A model generated the notes under the pieces. It was not told where the DNA came from, did no database searches, and saw nothing but the letters and a program-made list of their open reading frames with translations. A stretch of 64,000 nucleotides of DNA, from the NCBI GenBank assembly GCA_037013495.1, contig CM072807.1, forward strand, positions 11,907,001 through 11,971,000, given 5' to 3'. Position 1 is the stretch's first letter; the number at the start of each line of letters is the position of its first letter. A program made the position numbers and the translations under genes. This DNA comes from Hippophae tibetana. Taxonomy: Eukaryota; Streptophyta; Magnoliopsida; Rosales; Elaeagnaceae. Shown in pieces: positions 37,316 to 50,200 of the stretch.

Positions 37316-37560
37316 TTTAACAGTTTTATGGTATTTATTGTAGCAATTTCAGTAACCATTAAGTATCATTAAATGCATTATAATTAACTATGTAGAAAAA
37401 CATTGAAAGTTTTTTCTTGAATTTTTTTGTAACTATTGGATAGTTATTAACAGTTTTATAGTATTTATTGTAGCAATTTTAGTAGCTATTAAATGTCATT
37501 AAGTGAATCAATTTTGGTTTTCAATTGACACATTTAAATGTTTATATAATTAACTCTACA
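37316..37560. repeat. Two diverged direct repeats
   Basis: AACAGTTTTATGGTATTTAT near 37319 recurs as AACAGTTTTATAGTATTTAT near 37448. Both are followed by TGTAGCAATTT, an AGTAAC/AGTAGC word, ATTAARTRTCATTAA and, later, TATAATTAACT. Confidence 0.7.
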
Positions 37561-38455
37561 CGGAAAATATATATAAAAAAAATAGCCACTATTCTCCATT
37601 CTTTTCTTCAACAAAATCATTTTCTTTCCAAAAAAATTTACTCTAAAGCTAGGCTTTATTGTGATAAATACATGTAAATTCAATTCGTCTGAGCAAAGTT
37701 TGGTGTTGTTTTAAACTTTGATAATTTGATAGTTTTATCTTATATTTGTTTTCTTTATTCTCACCTTATTAGGAGATTTTTTTTTTTATCTCTAAGAGCC
37801 TCTGTAATATAAAACTCGATTTTTCTTTAATTTTTTATTTCTTGATTTTCATTATAAATTTATGGTCTATTCTATTATTGTATTTTGATTCATTTTAATC
37901 TATATTTAAAACAAAATCTTGTTTGTAAATTACATTATTTCCTACAACCTTAATATAAATTTATATTTCATTTTTCGGATAAACAGATTTTTAGTTTCTG
38001 ACATTATGGGTTTACTTTCTTACTGATTTTTGTTTTTGGTTGCCGATTCTTTACGGTCAACCATTGTTTATATTAATAGTTTCTTTCTCACCTTTTGAAT
38101 TATCAGTACTTTCTGTTTCTTTCTTTACAGTGTTTTCTTTCAATGCAATTTGGATAACCTAATTGTGAATTCCTTCACAATTCGTTTAACTCCTTTTTGT
38201 CACTGCTTTTATTCTTTAGTTTTCACATACTACTTGTTACTTGTTATTGTAACTTTTTTTTTAATACTGCTTATTTGGTGTTATTGTGTTTGGCGTATTA
38301 ATAATTTATTTATTTGATGTTATTCTGTTTACCTACTTTTTTATTTAATTTCAACGGTATTGAATCAGATTATAGAACTATCATAATGTTATCAGTATTG
38401 TTTTATTTCTTTAATCTGTTACTTGTTTTATTCGTTACTAATCTTCTCCTTGTCA

Positions 38456-38592
38456 TGAATTAATCAAATACAAAGAGAAAAAACAAAGAAATGTAAAGAA
38501 AAAGAACAAAGAAGAAGAGAGAAAGAATATGTTCTATTGCAAAAGGAGATATGCAAAAATACAATGCAAAAAATAAAAAAGTAAGGAAAACA
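38456..38592 (-). repeat. 3' LTR of copia element 2, truncated
   Basis: Collinear with 43258-43400: both begin TGAATTA, continue CAAATACAAAGAGAAAAA and share GATATGTTCTATTG and AATACAATG words. The part corresponding to 43400-43446 (the TGTTACAAG start in element sense) is missing, and RNase H coding runs almost directly into the middle of the LTR. A deletion of the pol end and LTR start is the simplest reading. Confidence 0.75.
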
Positions 38593-38599
38593 AAAACGT

Positions 38600-41500
38600 G
38601 AAATAGAATGTGACTTAGTAAAAAAGTCGGCAAGCTTTAAGGATGAAGAAACAAAAGGCAACGTAATGGTGTCATTATTGAGGTGATGACGAGTAAAATG
38701 ACAATCAATTTCGATGTGTTTAGTCCGTTCATGAAAGATTGAATTGTGAGCAATCTAAATAACACTTTTGTTATCACAATACATAGGAGTGGGAGAAGAA
38801 AGAGAAACGTCCATATCGGCAAATAACTAACGTAACCAAACAATCTCTTTGGTAGTAGAGGTCATAGCATGGTACTTTGCTTCAGTAGAAGATTGAAAGA
38901 CAACTGTTTATTTCTTGCTTTTCCATGAAATAAGAGAATCTCCCAAAAAGATACAGAAACCAATAACATAATTGCGATTTGTGGAATCACGACCATGATC
39001 AGCATCAGAATATGCATACAGTTCCAATGAAGAAGTGGATGGAAGTAAAAGACTAAAAAATGGTACCCCAAAGATACCACAAAATACGAAGAACAGTTGC
39101 CTGATGAACGGTAGTAGGAGAAGCAACAAACTGACTAACAATATGAACATCATATGAAATATCTGGACGAGTGATAGTGAGGTAGACCAAACAAGGTCAA
39201 CAACACCACGAAAAAAGGTGCTAACAATAGTGCGATATAAGGTAGGATCTGACAAAGGATTAACATCTGAAAGAGAATACCGAACATTAAGCTCACAAGA
39301 AGTATCAATAGTTTTGGTATCAATAAGACAAGCACGCTCAAGAATATCAATAGTGTACTTAGATTGAGAGAGGAGATAACCTTTTGGAGAGAAGGCAACT
39401 TAAATACCCATAAATCCTTCATTTCAAACTGACAAGTTAATTATGAATTTAATACTGCAATTCCATCAACATTATCACAAGTAATAATCATAGCATCAAC
39501 ATATAGAGAAAGCAAAATACGACCAGTAGTGGTGAACTTGACAAAAAGAGGCGAGTCATGATTACTGGAGGAAAACTCAAGAGAAGTGACAACAATAGAA
39601 AACTTCTCAAACCAAGCTCGAGGGAATCATGTAAACTTCTTAATGTAAATCACCATTCAAAAAAGCATTCTTAATATCCATCTGAGATATATGCCACTGA
39701 CGAAAAAATGCAACTACAATAAGATTACAAACAATAGTCATTTTTGCAATAGGAGTAAAAGTCTTCTTATAATCCATACCATAGTGCTGAGAAAACCCCT
39801 TTACTACCAATCTAGCTTTGTAGCATTCAACAGACCCATTAGACTTGGTCTTGATTTTATATACCCAACGAGAACCAATTGTAATTTTACTAGAAGGTAA
39901 AGGTACCAAATCCAAGTACCATTTTTTTTGCAAAACAGAAAGTTCCTCAGTTATAGCATGCTGCCAAAGGGAGTCAAGAATTGCCTCTTTATAGGATAAG
40001 GGCTTAGAGATATAATGAATAAATGCTAAAAATGAAGAAAATGAACTGGAATAACAAGAGTAAACAAAATCTGGAAGGTGAGTAGACTTACAAGTATGCT
40101 AAGGATAATGAGAAGTAGAATCCATAATCTCAATAGGAGCTTGGGCAACTGTAAGAGGAGTGAGATTATCAAGAGCTCCAGATTGCAAGGTAACAATATC
40201 TCCAAAACTAACAGTGCAAACCCTGCAAGAATAATGAAGAGGAAATGGGATTATAGGGTCAATAGATGAGTCAGAGTCTACAGTGGAAGGGACATGTGGA
40301 GATAAACTATCTGTATGAAAGAAACAATATATATGAGATCGGACTTGGTCAAGTTTTGAGTAGTAGCAAAAATAGAAAAGAAAGGTATATGCACAAGAAA
40401 CACAACATAACGAGAACAATATAGTTTTCGTGACACTAGGTCAAAACAACGATATCCTTTTTGCCCTTCACCATAACCAAGAAACACATAAATGGTAGAG
40501 CAGAATGAAAATTTAGTACACTCTACATGAGGAAGAAGAACAAAGCAAGTAGAACCAAAGACTCTCAAGGAAGAATAATCAAGAGCATAACCATATAATT
40601 TTTCAAAAGGTGACAAACCTAAAGTATGAGATGAAGGGATCTTATTGATGAGGTTGACTGTAGTAAGAAATGCTTTTCCCCTAAACTCACTAGGAACTGA
40701 AGATGGCAACAAAAGAGAGCAAGTAGTTTCAACAATGTGCCTATGTTTTCTTTCATCCGCACCATTTTTCTCAAGAGTATTTGTACAAGAAGTTTGGTGA
40801 ATAGTTTCATCTAAAGCAAATAGATCACAAAAATTATTGGAAGTATATTCACCACCCAACTCACATCTAAAACATGCACTTAATAACTGTAGGATGTTGA
40901 GTTTTTATAAGAGCTCAAAAGTTACTATAAATGCCAAAGAAGTCAAAAATACGTTTCATAATATAAATCCAACAAAAACGAGTGTGATCATCAATAAATG
41001 AAACATAATATCGAGACCCCCCTTTTGTAGAAATAGGAAAAGGTCCACACACATCAGAGTGGACTAAATCAAATGATGCAATAGAATAAGAAGTACTTCG
41101 ATGAAAAGGAAAAGTAGAAAAAATTGCAATTTTACAACCACTATAATAAAAAATATCATGAGTTTGCAAATTTCCTAAGGCACCCGTAGAGGCTAAGAAT
41201 CTTAAACGGGAAGATGATACCTGACCAAGACGAGAATTCCATAAATAAAAACTAGAGGATGAAGTAGACAAACGAAATGAAGACAAGTCAACACTAGGAG
41301 CTGCAAATATTGGTAATCTTAGCTCGTCCAAAACATATAATCCCCGCCTACAACCTATCCCAATCAACTTCTGAGATTGCGGATCCTGCACATAACAAAA
41401 GGTAGAAGAAAATGACACTAAATAACCAGAATCACACAATTGACTAACATAAACAATATTCAATGTAAGCTTAGGAATGTGGTAAACATTAGAAAGTGAC

Positions 41501-42570
41501 AAATGAGGTGTGTCAACAGAGCCAACTCCTTCTAGTGGCAGAAGACTACCATCAGCAGTCATGATAGACATAGAGGATGTAGGACATAAAGAAATAAAGG
41601 ATTTCGAATAAGGAGACATATGATGTGAAGCTCCAGAATCTAAAACTCATGCAGATGATGACATACCTGAAGAGCTAGAGGGGAATTGACTTTTTGAAGA
41701 AAAAATAGACATAGCATGTGACTATGTAGCAAGGAACTTCTGAAACTGTTCAGAAAGGACTACAAATGCGAGATTTGAGGATGAGGTTCGGATTCAAAAG
41801 AATCAAATGGTGGTACAACTGTTGTAGTGTTAACCTATGGAGGATAATATGATTGTGGTTAAAAATGACTTCCAAACCATGAAGGCCTGAAGTGATGCCT
41901 TTGTTGGTGTAGTTTTGGTACTTTATTCAATAGCTTAGGGCATTGAGCCTTCCAATGTCCTTTTTGCTTGCAAAAATTGCATTCATCAATCTCAACTCTT
42001 GAGTGAGGCTTATTTTCATAGTGAATAGGAGGTCTAGAAGGAACTACAAAAATTGATGAATTAGGCACCGAGAGAATTCTTTTTCCTATCTGAGACTTAA
42101 GGCATATCTCATCAGCCAAGAGTTCACTAACTACTGAATCAACATATGGAAGTGAGCTACGATACAAAATGGAGCCATAAAAACCCTCAAAATCATCACG
42201 AAGTGCCATAAAAAAATTGAACCAGTTGTTGCTCTTCTTTATGAGCAATATAAGCTACACATGCACATAGTTCTTCCGATTCTATAAGAGCCAACTAATC
42301 CCAAAGATTTGTCATTGCAAAATTGAACTTTGGAATACTCATGTCTTTTTGTTCAAGAGCTCAAATATTATGTTCTAATTGATGTTGTTTTACAAAGTTA
42401 GACTGTGTATAAAATCTCGCCAAATGTTATCAAACCTCTTTTGTTGTTTCATACTTTACCAATTGAGTACTTATTAAGTGTTCAACAGAATTGTTTATAC
42501 AAGTGATAATTTTTGAATTATCAACTTCCCAATTATCTAATGGTTTTTTATTATGTCTATTACTAGTCAT
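38600..42570 (-). pseudogene. copia element 2 gag-pol, multiply interrupted
   Basis: In element order on the minus strand, gag runs from the ATG at 42570-42568 to about 41859, with a complete zinc knuckle 'CNFCKQKGHWKAQC' at about 41950-41990. Protease (DSGASHHM, near 41620-41645) and GAG-pre-integrase follow to 41200. Integrase spans about 41060-40350, including 'SFIDDHTRFCWIYIM', 'KLYGYALDYSSLRVFGSTCF' and 'FLGYGEGQKGYRCF'. RT covers about 39960-39420 (KNAFLNGDLH at 39640-39670) and RNase H 39255-38600 ([24 protein letters not shown]). Near 42425 a gag Trp-Gln pair has become two stops, and a Trp before the protease is TGA. The RT motif reads YVDA at 39492-39503, losing the second catalytic Asp. 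It is non-functional. Confidence 0.87.
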
Positions 42571-42589
42571 TGCAAAAACAAACAATACC

Positions 42590-42860
42590 CAAAATTCTAA
42601 AAATTATAAATATGCTCCTAAACTTTTTTGAAATTGCAAATATACCTTTGAACTTTCTTGAAATTGCAAATACACTCCTAAACTTTCTTAAAATTGCAAA
42701 TATATCCTTAAAGTTTTCTTGAAATTGTAAATACACCCTTGAACTTTCATGAAATTTCAAATGAACCCTTATTGTTTCAAAAAATGCAAATATATCTCAA
42801 TATTTTCTAAAATTACAAAAAAATCTCAAACTTTTAAGTAATTATAGAAAATACCACAAT
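42590..42860. repeat. Minisatellite in the leader of copia element 2
   Basis: Seven or eight units of roughly 33-38 bases, each resembling TGAAATTGCAAATACACTCC then TAAACTTTC, lie between the gag start (42570) and the primer-binding site. They fade with distance from gag. They happen to be open on the minus strand (42563-42760), giving a Phe/Arg/Lys-rich repeat peptide that I regard as fortuitous. Confidence 0.8.
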
Positions 42861-43241
42861 CTTTATACAAATTATAAATCTACCCAAAATGCTAAAATTT
42901 TGACAAGATGATCCATGCAAATCTTCCAATCTCCTTAATATAGAGTACCCAAAACCAGAATATTTTCCTTCCACAACCAATTTCTCACTATAACAGCTAC
43001 AATTCAAAATACAACCACAAATTCAAAATAATCCTAATATGCCAAAATTATGATCAATCCCTATGCAAACATGCTTGATCTTCATGAAATTTAAAAGAAG
43101 TTGATTAACCAATGTTAGAATAATAAATCTTTACTTGATTGAAGTTACAAAACAAAGTGAAGAAGTTGAATCAAATGAGAATCTTGAATTCTCAAATTTT
43201 GCTCTAGTTCTTAAAAAGATAAAAACTATCTTTCATAATCA

Positions 43242-43255
43242 AAACTCTCATACCA
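43242..43255 (-). other. Primer-binding site of copia element 2
   Basis: On the minus strand TGGTATGAGAGTTT directly follows the 5' LTR, a one-base variant (C to G) of the usual TGGTATCAGAG initiator tRNA-Met site. Confidence 0.8.
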
Positions 43256-43257
43256 TA

Positions 43258-43446
43258 TGAATTACTCAAATACAAAGAGAAAAATCAAAGAAATGCAAAG
43301 AAGACGAACAAATAATAATATAGAAGGGATATGTTCTATTGTAAAAGAAGAGATAAAAAAATACAATGTAAAAAAATAGAAATATAAGAGAAATATAAGA
43401 AAAAGACTAAAATACTCTTATAATAATTATTCTTATACTTGTAACA
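43258..43446 (-). repeat. 5' LTR of copia element 2
   Basis: In element sense it starts TGTTACAAGTATAAGAATAA at 43446 and ends with the complement of TGAATTACTC at 43258, giving TG..CA termini and 189 bases. Confidence 0.75.
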
Positions 43447-46400
43447 TTTTTTGGTGTACAGTAAGGAATTACCTCTGTTTTATTTGGCTTGTAAATTTAG
43501 ATATTCCCTTGTTATGTTGGTTCAAACCTCTCATGTATGGTTTCTTTCACTTTCAGTTTGAAAAATAAATATTTATATGTTGGTTGATTACTAACGGTTT
43601 GTGTTGTTTGTGTTTAACTCTGATCATAGAAATATATTTTGATGATTCTTCAGATTTGATTTCTCACAGAGTTCAGTTTTTTTAAATGGTGGAAACTAAT
43701 TAATACTATTAGAACTTTAGTTAAATTGTTACGTTGTCCCTCTTTTAAAGCTTAATTATTTTGATTAGGTTTTCTTTATAGATAGAATATATATAATTCA
43801 TTCTATTAATGTTTGATCATTATGAATTTCAATAGTTTAAGCGGTTGGTTTCATATGGTTATTTTTTTTAACTTGATTCTTTAATATATATGAACTGACA
43901 TTTTATTAATAAAAGCTACGTGGATTCTTGAATAATTTATCAAACTGTAACTAATCGATTAAAATTATATTTTAATTAATTAAATTTAAATTGTAGTGAT
44001 TTATATAGATGAAATATTACTTTTGTGATTGACTCAAAAATATGATGAGATAATATCTTAGGTATACTTTAAGTGTTTATTTACATGTATGAATATAATA
44101 TAGATAAGTGTTTACTTTGCATATTTAATATAATTCAATTTTATTTCCTCAATTTCTTCTCGAGAAGTTTGATTTTCTAATTAGTTTCAGATTTTAGGAA
44201 GTAAATATTTTGCTTCGGGACACGTTTATGTATCAATTTTTCATATTTCTATTATAAGATTCTGAATGTTCACCCCTAACACATGGTAAATTAATACATG
44301 TATGTTTATTTTGAATTTATTTATACGTGTTCATGCTTCAATTGAACCGATTATAGAACATTCATAAGGATTTGACTCAATTTTACACTAAAGAGAGTGT
44401 TCGAATTAGGTTTAGGAAAGACGAGAAAGGAGGATGGAGAGCTAGAATTTTAATATATTTTTTTAACTTAATTTTTTTTCAAAGCTCATCATTATTTAAA
44501 TTAGTTTAGTTGTTAATTATATTTTGTTTTAATAGTTATATTTGTATTTTTATAACGTTGAAATATGAAATGTATTGATTTTTATGTCCAAGTAACAATA
44601 TAGTATAGTTATTCTAGGGATATTTTTAAAGATTAGTTAAATTTCGAAGGTATTATAACTTATATTTAATATGTTAAGGATATTTGAAAAGGTAAACAAA
44701 ACAACAACAATATTAGTGAAATTTGTTTTTATTTGTTATTATATTATCATTTGTAATAATAATAGAATTAAAATATTACAAAAAAAAAATAAATTATTTA
44801 ATTTTCATTTTCAAAATAAATATAAAATTTGTACAGTTACCTTCCTTTTTTTTAAAATTATAATTTCTAATTTGGATGTTAAACAAACAATTTTTTTTTC
44901 TTTTTTTAGTAGAGGGAAAATAAACATATCTTAACAAAAAAGTCAATAAGTTTGTACGAGGTTTTATTTTTAGTGATTCAGTTAATTGATTTATGATCTG
45001 GTTTTCATTTTTAAGTCTTTTATATTCTACTTTAAAATTTTACGAACTTGAATATTTTCAAATAACAATATATAAAGAAAATATATCGTGTTAATATTTC
45101 TCCTTTTAAGGTTATATTTTGTAAAAAAAAAAATTGAAAAAAAATTGTAAATCTAAAACCACCAAGCAGATTGAAAAAAGTATGACTGTCTTTGGTAAAC
45201 AGTCATACTTATATTTAATGAATACGAAACATGCTTAGTTAGTTTACAAGTTGTATTAAGGAATATGATATCTTCCACGTTATGATAATGTTTAAATAAT
45301 ATTCATGTTTAAGAGGTTTTATTGATGCATATTGTAATAATACCGAAAAAATATTGATGTAAATAAAATTTATTGTATTATAATATTTAAACAATTATAT
45401 TTTTTTAATTATTTTAAACATTATAAGTATATATTCTATGTACTTTTGATTTATTGATTAAAATAAGTAATTAATTATTTTGATTTAATTTGAAGATTTA
45501 TTGGAAAAAAAATCATAATTTTATTAGTGTATATTTTTCGTGAAATTTGTTTTAACTTTTCATCAACAACAGTAATATTTTAGATATATCGTAAAATTTA
45601 GATCTCGATACTTTTACTGACATCAATATTTTCAAGCACTGTATTCACGTAGAAAACTTGTTATTAACTAAATTATTATTTAATATATTTTATGTTTTAA
45701 AAACAAAAGGTAGATACGTTGTGTATTGCCAAGAACTCTAGGAGTGATGACGTGAGAGCAAGATGATAATCTCGTAAAGAACTCAAATATGAACCATTAT
45801 TTAATATTGTTTCTAATTTATATTATTGACAAAATATTGAATTTCAATAAAAATTATGATTTTTTATTTAGAATTTTGTTTTATATTCGGATCATCTAAT
45901 AAACAATTTTGTCTACTAATATATTAAATTCTTAATTTTAATCATTTAAGATCATTAATTTTATCTAACCTATTAATATTAACCCATTAATAAAATCGTT
46001 TAATTTTTTTTTAATTTTACATATACCTAACCAAACTCATTTTTTATCAAACTCTATTTGCGAATTGATACGATAGTTTATTCGTTTTTCTTTGTTTAAT
46101 AAGAGAGAAGATAAAATAACATTTTATGTCATAATAATTAATGTTCTAATATTTTAGCATAAAATTGAACAAAATCAATCAACTAAACTTAAAAAGAAGT
46201 ATAGAGACCATAATCTTTAACCTTGTATCACAAATATTAATTCTTTAATTGTAAATTCTAAATTTTGTGGTAAGAGTACATAAAAAAAATAAAACAATTA
46301 ACAATAAATATTAACAATGTTAACAATTTAACAATATCATTAACAATATATAAAACATTGAAAATATTTGTAATTAACTTATAAATGTTGAGGATATATA

Positions 46401-47160
46401 TGACAAACGACGAAAACTTAAGTGTATTTGTGATAATTTATGCAAAAAAAATTAAAAACTAACGATAAATATTAACATCATTAACAATTTAAAATTATCA
46501 TTGACAATAACACCCGTCATGTATTTTTACTATTGTTAAAAAAAAATTAGTCCATTTTACATTGAACACAATTCAAGTTAAACCGTAACCATTTAAACTC
46601 GTTCAATATTGAACTACATTCAGTAGATTCGCTCAATATTATCATGATGTTATTTTTAGTGTTATAAGTTTTAAATGTTTTATTTTTTTAAGGTATAATT
46701 ATTTTTGAAAAATACATTGCGCACTACTTTGTAGCCTATTTGGGCATGTAGAAAGTCTGTAATTTAAGTCATATTTCTAGCCTTCTAGGTGTATGAATAA
46801 TGTAGACATATATCCTATTTGAACATGTAAAAAATCTAGAGTTCAAGGGGTGTGCATGACTATTATAGTTGTTAAAAAAAGTATTTATTTTAGGATTTGA
46901 TGAGCGAGACAGATAAGAAATCAAACTACATTGTAAAAATAATAATAATAATAATTTAATCTGTATAGTTACTAAAAAATTACTCAAACAATTCTGTATT
47001 ATCCTCAAACTAGAAGAAAAAAAACTTAGGATTAAACATAACAAAATAAATCAGCTGAAAGCAAAGAACAAAGTCGATCTGTACAACTGGAGTAGCAGAC
47101 ATCCAGGGGTTTCAGCCTTTACTAGGACTGTGATAAATAACATAAATAAATAAAAGAAGA
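43447..47160. other. AT-rich intergenic region downstream of the REN1-like gene
   Basis: No credible gene. The open frames at 44671-44934 and 46769-47044 are AT-driven and lack conserved content. One perfect hairpin is listed separately. No transposon ends could be paired. Confidence 0.5.
45178..45210. repeat. Perfect 12-bp inverted repeat (hairpin)
   Basis: AAGTATGACTGT, nine bases (CTTTGGTAA), then ACAGTCATACTT. The arms are exactly complementary. It lies in isolation about 2 kb downstream of the REN1-like gene; it could be the core of a tiny fold-back element or chance. Confidence 0.7.
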
Positions 47161-47161
47161 G

Positions 47162-47218
47162 CATCACCCTCCTGCAAGCTTCTTCACCTTCAAAGCAATA
47201 TGGTTCATGTCCATGTTT
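47162..47218 (-). other. Probable 3' UTR exon of the REN1-like gene
   Basis: After the stop at 47282 a donor (ACCAG|GTATT at 47275-47274) and an acceptor (TGCTAG|AAAC at 47220-47219) define a 57-base intron. The following sequence would be 3' UTR; its low end is not determined. The intron is at the small end of the plant range, so this is tentative. Confidence 0.4.
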
Positions 47219-47281
47219 CTAGCAGCAAACAAATATTATCGTGTATAGAACACTCAATGAAGGATCAAATAATACCTGGTA

Positions 47282-50200
47282 TCAACTAGTGCTTTTCTTT
47301 TGAGACACAGAAGGTTGACTCTCCAAGACCCGCCCTTTTTCAATATCAATGGAAACATTACTCTCAGATTTTCCTCTGTCCAGGGTGTGGGAAATTTGAC
47401 CTTCTGAAGTTTTTGCTCTTTCTGCATGGTTGAGTGACTGACTCTCTAACTTCTTGACTTTTTCCGAATTTCGTGATCCTTGCTCTTCTGTTTGCACCCC
47501 TCTGTCATAGAGTTGGCCACAATCCTGTTCATGAGATGAGCCCTGACTTTTTTCCATATTTAGGAGATCGTTGGTTATTTGGCTACGCCGTTCCTTTAAA
47601 AAATTCAATCGATTTGTAAGCTTCGACAGTGTAGAACTTGTGAAATTCGTTCCCTGTTGTGCAGATCAGAGATGTTAAGGTATGTGCTACCAGGAGTCTA
47701 TGGGAAGGAAAATAGTAAAACAATACAAGTGATACATGCTATTTTTTACACATTTTTAGGTGTCAATTCCTTTACATTTACATATATTTTATTGTTCTTA
47801 AGTAGGCTCTTTGTGCCGCCACGCGTGGTTCAGACTCATGCAAAGTGCATGTGTAGTGCACCACGCGATCACCCGCAGCCATGTCATACACGTGTGTGTC
47901 AACTCCCACTACAAGCGTGGATTTCGTCTCTACACACGTTTTGAGTGCTTTTTGACAATTTAACCCACTTTTTCCCTCTCCATGACACGTGGCATAACAG
48001 ATCTACGTATATTTTACATTATTCAACGGTCTATTTTAATCTGAGCCAAAAAAACCTAATTTTTCCCATATATATACCCAAACAACATCCCATTAAACAT
48101 AGATAGTATCAGAATTACATGAAAATTGGGAGAAAAATTAGGAAAAAATCCATCTTTGTGCAATTCTTGAAGATCTTTGAAGAAAGATTGAAGAAAAAGT
48201 TGAAGATTAATACTTTTGGTTCCTTTGGTTCCAATAATTCATCCAAATCAAATTTTTTCTCTAACACTTTTTCTCTATAATAGAATATTTAGTTATTGTT
48301 ATGGATTTAATAAATTTTAGGTCTAACTAAATATTCAATGTGATTGTGAGCAATTTCCAAGCCCTAGACTCTGGATTAATTAATCTAATGTCATGATGAA
48401 TTTTAATTTTAATTTTAATTCTTTATTTTTGATGGGTTCAATTCTATGTTTAAATGTCAAAACTATGCATATTATAAATTAAGATGTACAATTAATTTAT
48501 TACATGAATATGTTTATATCTAGTCTAAGATTTTAACACGTAATCGTTAATATTCTTATTAAAAGTAGTATTTTATGGTTGCTATCATAAATAGGATTGA
48601 GTGCCTACGTTAAAATTTGTCAATTGTTTATATCTTACCTAATTTAGTTATTATCTATTTAAATCTTAATAAATTAACCTCTAGATTGTTCAAGATTTAG
48701 GTTGACCTATAATTATATTATGAATCAACACACAATAAGAAAATGTGAGAAGTCTTAAGTAGAACTAAACTTCTAAATCTAAAAGTTAAGAATTCAATAA
48801 AGATTTCAAGTTATTAATTTAATTTAGAACTTAAAAAATTAATTTTGATTCATGACATGATTAATTGAATTGTAGGCTAGTAGTGAGGATAATCCCATAA
48901 TCACATATATCCCATAATTTTCTCCCAAAGAATTGTGTTTACATTATTTTATTTATTTTTTCAAAAATCAAACTAAAAATTCTCATTTGCTAATTTTAAT
49001 TAATTTACTAATGAACAGGTAATTAAAAGTAGACACTCTTATCAATCCTCATGGGTACGATAATCCTTGTTCTTAAATTACTTGTCACTTATGCGTGATC
49101 ATGTATATTTACGAGTGCTCAACAGTGTCAATAAGGATTTCAGTCATGTTAAAATAAACAGAAATAAAATTAAATACAGATCAAACGAGCAAAGGAAAAT
49201 CCAAAATAACAGTGCTTGTGCATACAATACCAATACATCATGAACTGCTAAAAACTAAAAATATGATGGCATCAGTGAAATAAAAATATGAAAGTGGCAA
49301 AAGCAGCAGACATAATATACATGCAGAAAAACTTATTTCCTTCTGTATAGTTTTGCAGAGTCAACCATATTAATCCTTGGTCGTAATGGGTGTCAGTTAG
49401 AATTCTCTAAAGTGAAAAAGAACTAAAGTACTTGCGGACAATCGAACAAGGTCATGAAAGAGAAACTGACCTCATCCTTTGCAGCACTTTTCTTGGAGGT
49501 GCAAGCTTTGGCTACCGCTGGCTGAGGTGTATGCTTACTCACTGAGGATGACATTTCTGACCTTTTCTCATTATCATTCTCCTCTCTACTTAAATTAGCA
49601 TTCTGCAGTATCCTACAAATTAGATATAATATTCTAGTGGAAGACAAATATTTCTTAGCAGATTAGGCATCTTACTTATGACCTTCAATGAAAATAAACA
49701 TAATTAAGCTTAAACATAAAATTGTGTGAAAAAGAGGCTCATGCTAAGTTTAAAGCTCCTTTCGATAAGTTTAGGTCGAACATTACACCCATCATTTCAT
49801 TCAAATTTTCTTCACAGATAAAGCTGACTCATGAAGTAGCTACTGCTCATCATGAATATTCTCTCCTAATCCAACTGTCCTCAAGATTGAACATTCAGTT
49901 CCTACAAATCTGAAATAAGCCACTACAGAATTGCCTAAGCCAAATTATAACTCTGACTCTGCTCATTTTTTTAATTTATTTTATGAGTGTCAAAGAAAGA
50001 GGGCATGTACAGTTGAAACTAAAGTAAAAACTTCCATTTTGATATACATGTAACAATCTTCCTATCCTTAGAGTTAAACCTCTGAATATGATAGGAAACT
50101 TTGTAGCCTTGAAGATCACTAATCAATAATGTTGGAACCTCGTGATGGATTACTAAAAATAATTTATTTTTCAGTAGATCACTATACCATTTAATTATAC

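Larger units (their letters stand above)
35801..38455. other. Intergenic region between copia elements 1 and 2
   Basis: AT-rich, no credible gene. It contains two sets of diverged direct repeats, listed separately. The stretch at 37980-38450 is T-rich, with many short T-runs and no conserved coding block in either strand. Confidence 0.5.
38456..43446 (-). mobile_element. Ty1/copia retrotransposon 2, defective
   Basis: Minus-strand element. The 5' LTR is at 43258-43446 and the shortened 3' LTR at 38456-38592, with a primer-binding site and the full copia order of domains between them. No matching target duplication is visible, which fits loss of the outer end of the 3' LTR. Stops and shifts interrupt every domain. 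Confidence 0.88.

Noticed and set aside
47657-47944. 95-codon plus-strand open frame in the last REN1 intron
   Set aside because: Falls mostly in the probable LTR; the CACGTG-rich composition explains its unusual residues.
47760-49132. GTGTCAAT at both sides of the solo LTR as a target duplication
   Set aside because: Eight bases is too long for an LTR element and the left copy overlaps the proposed LTR start, so it may be chance.
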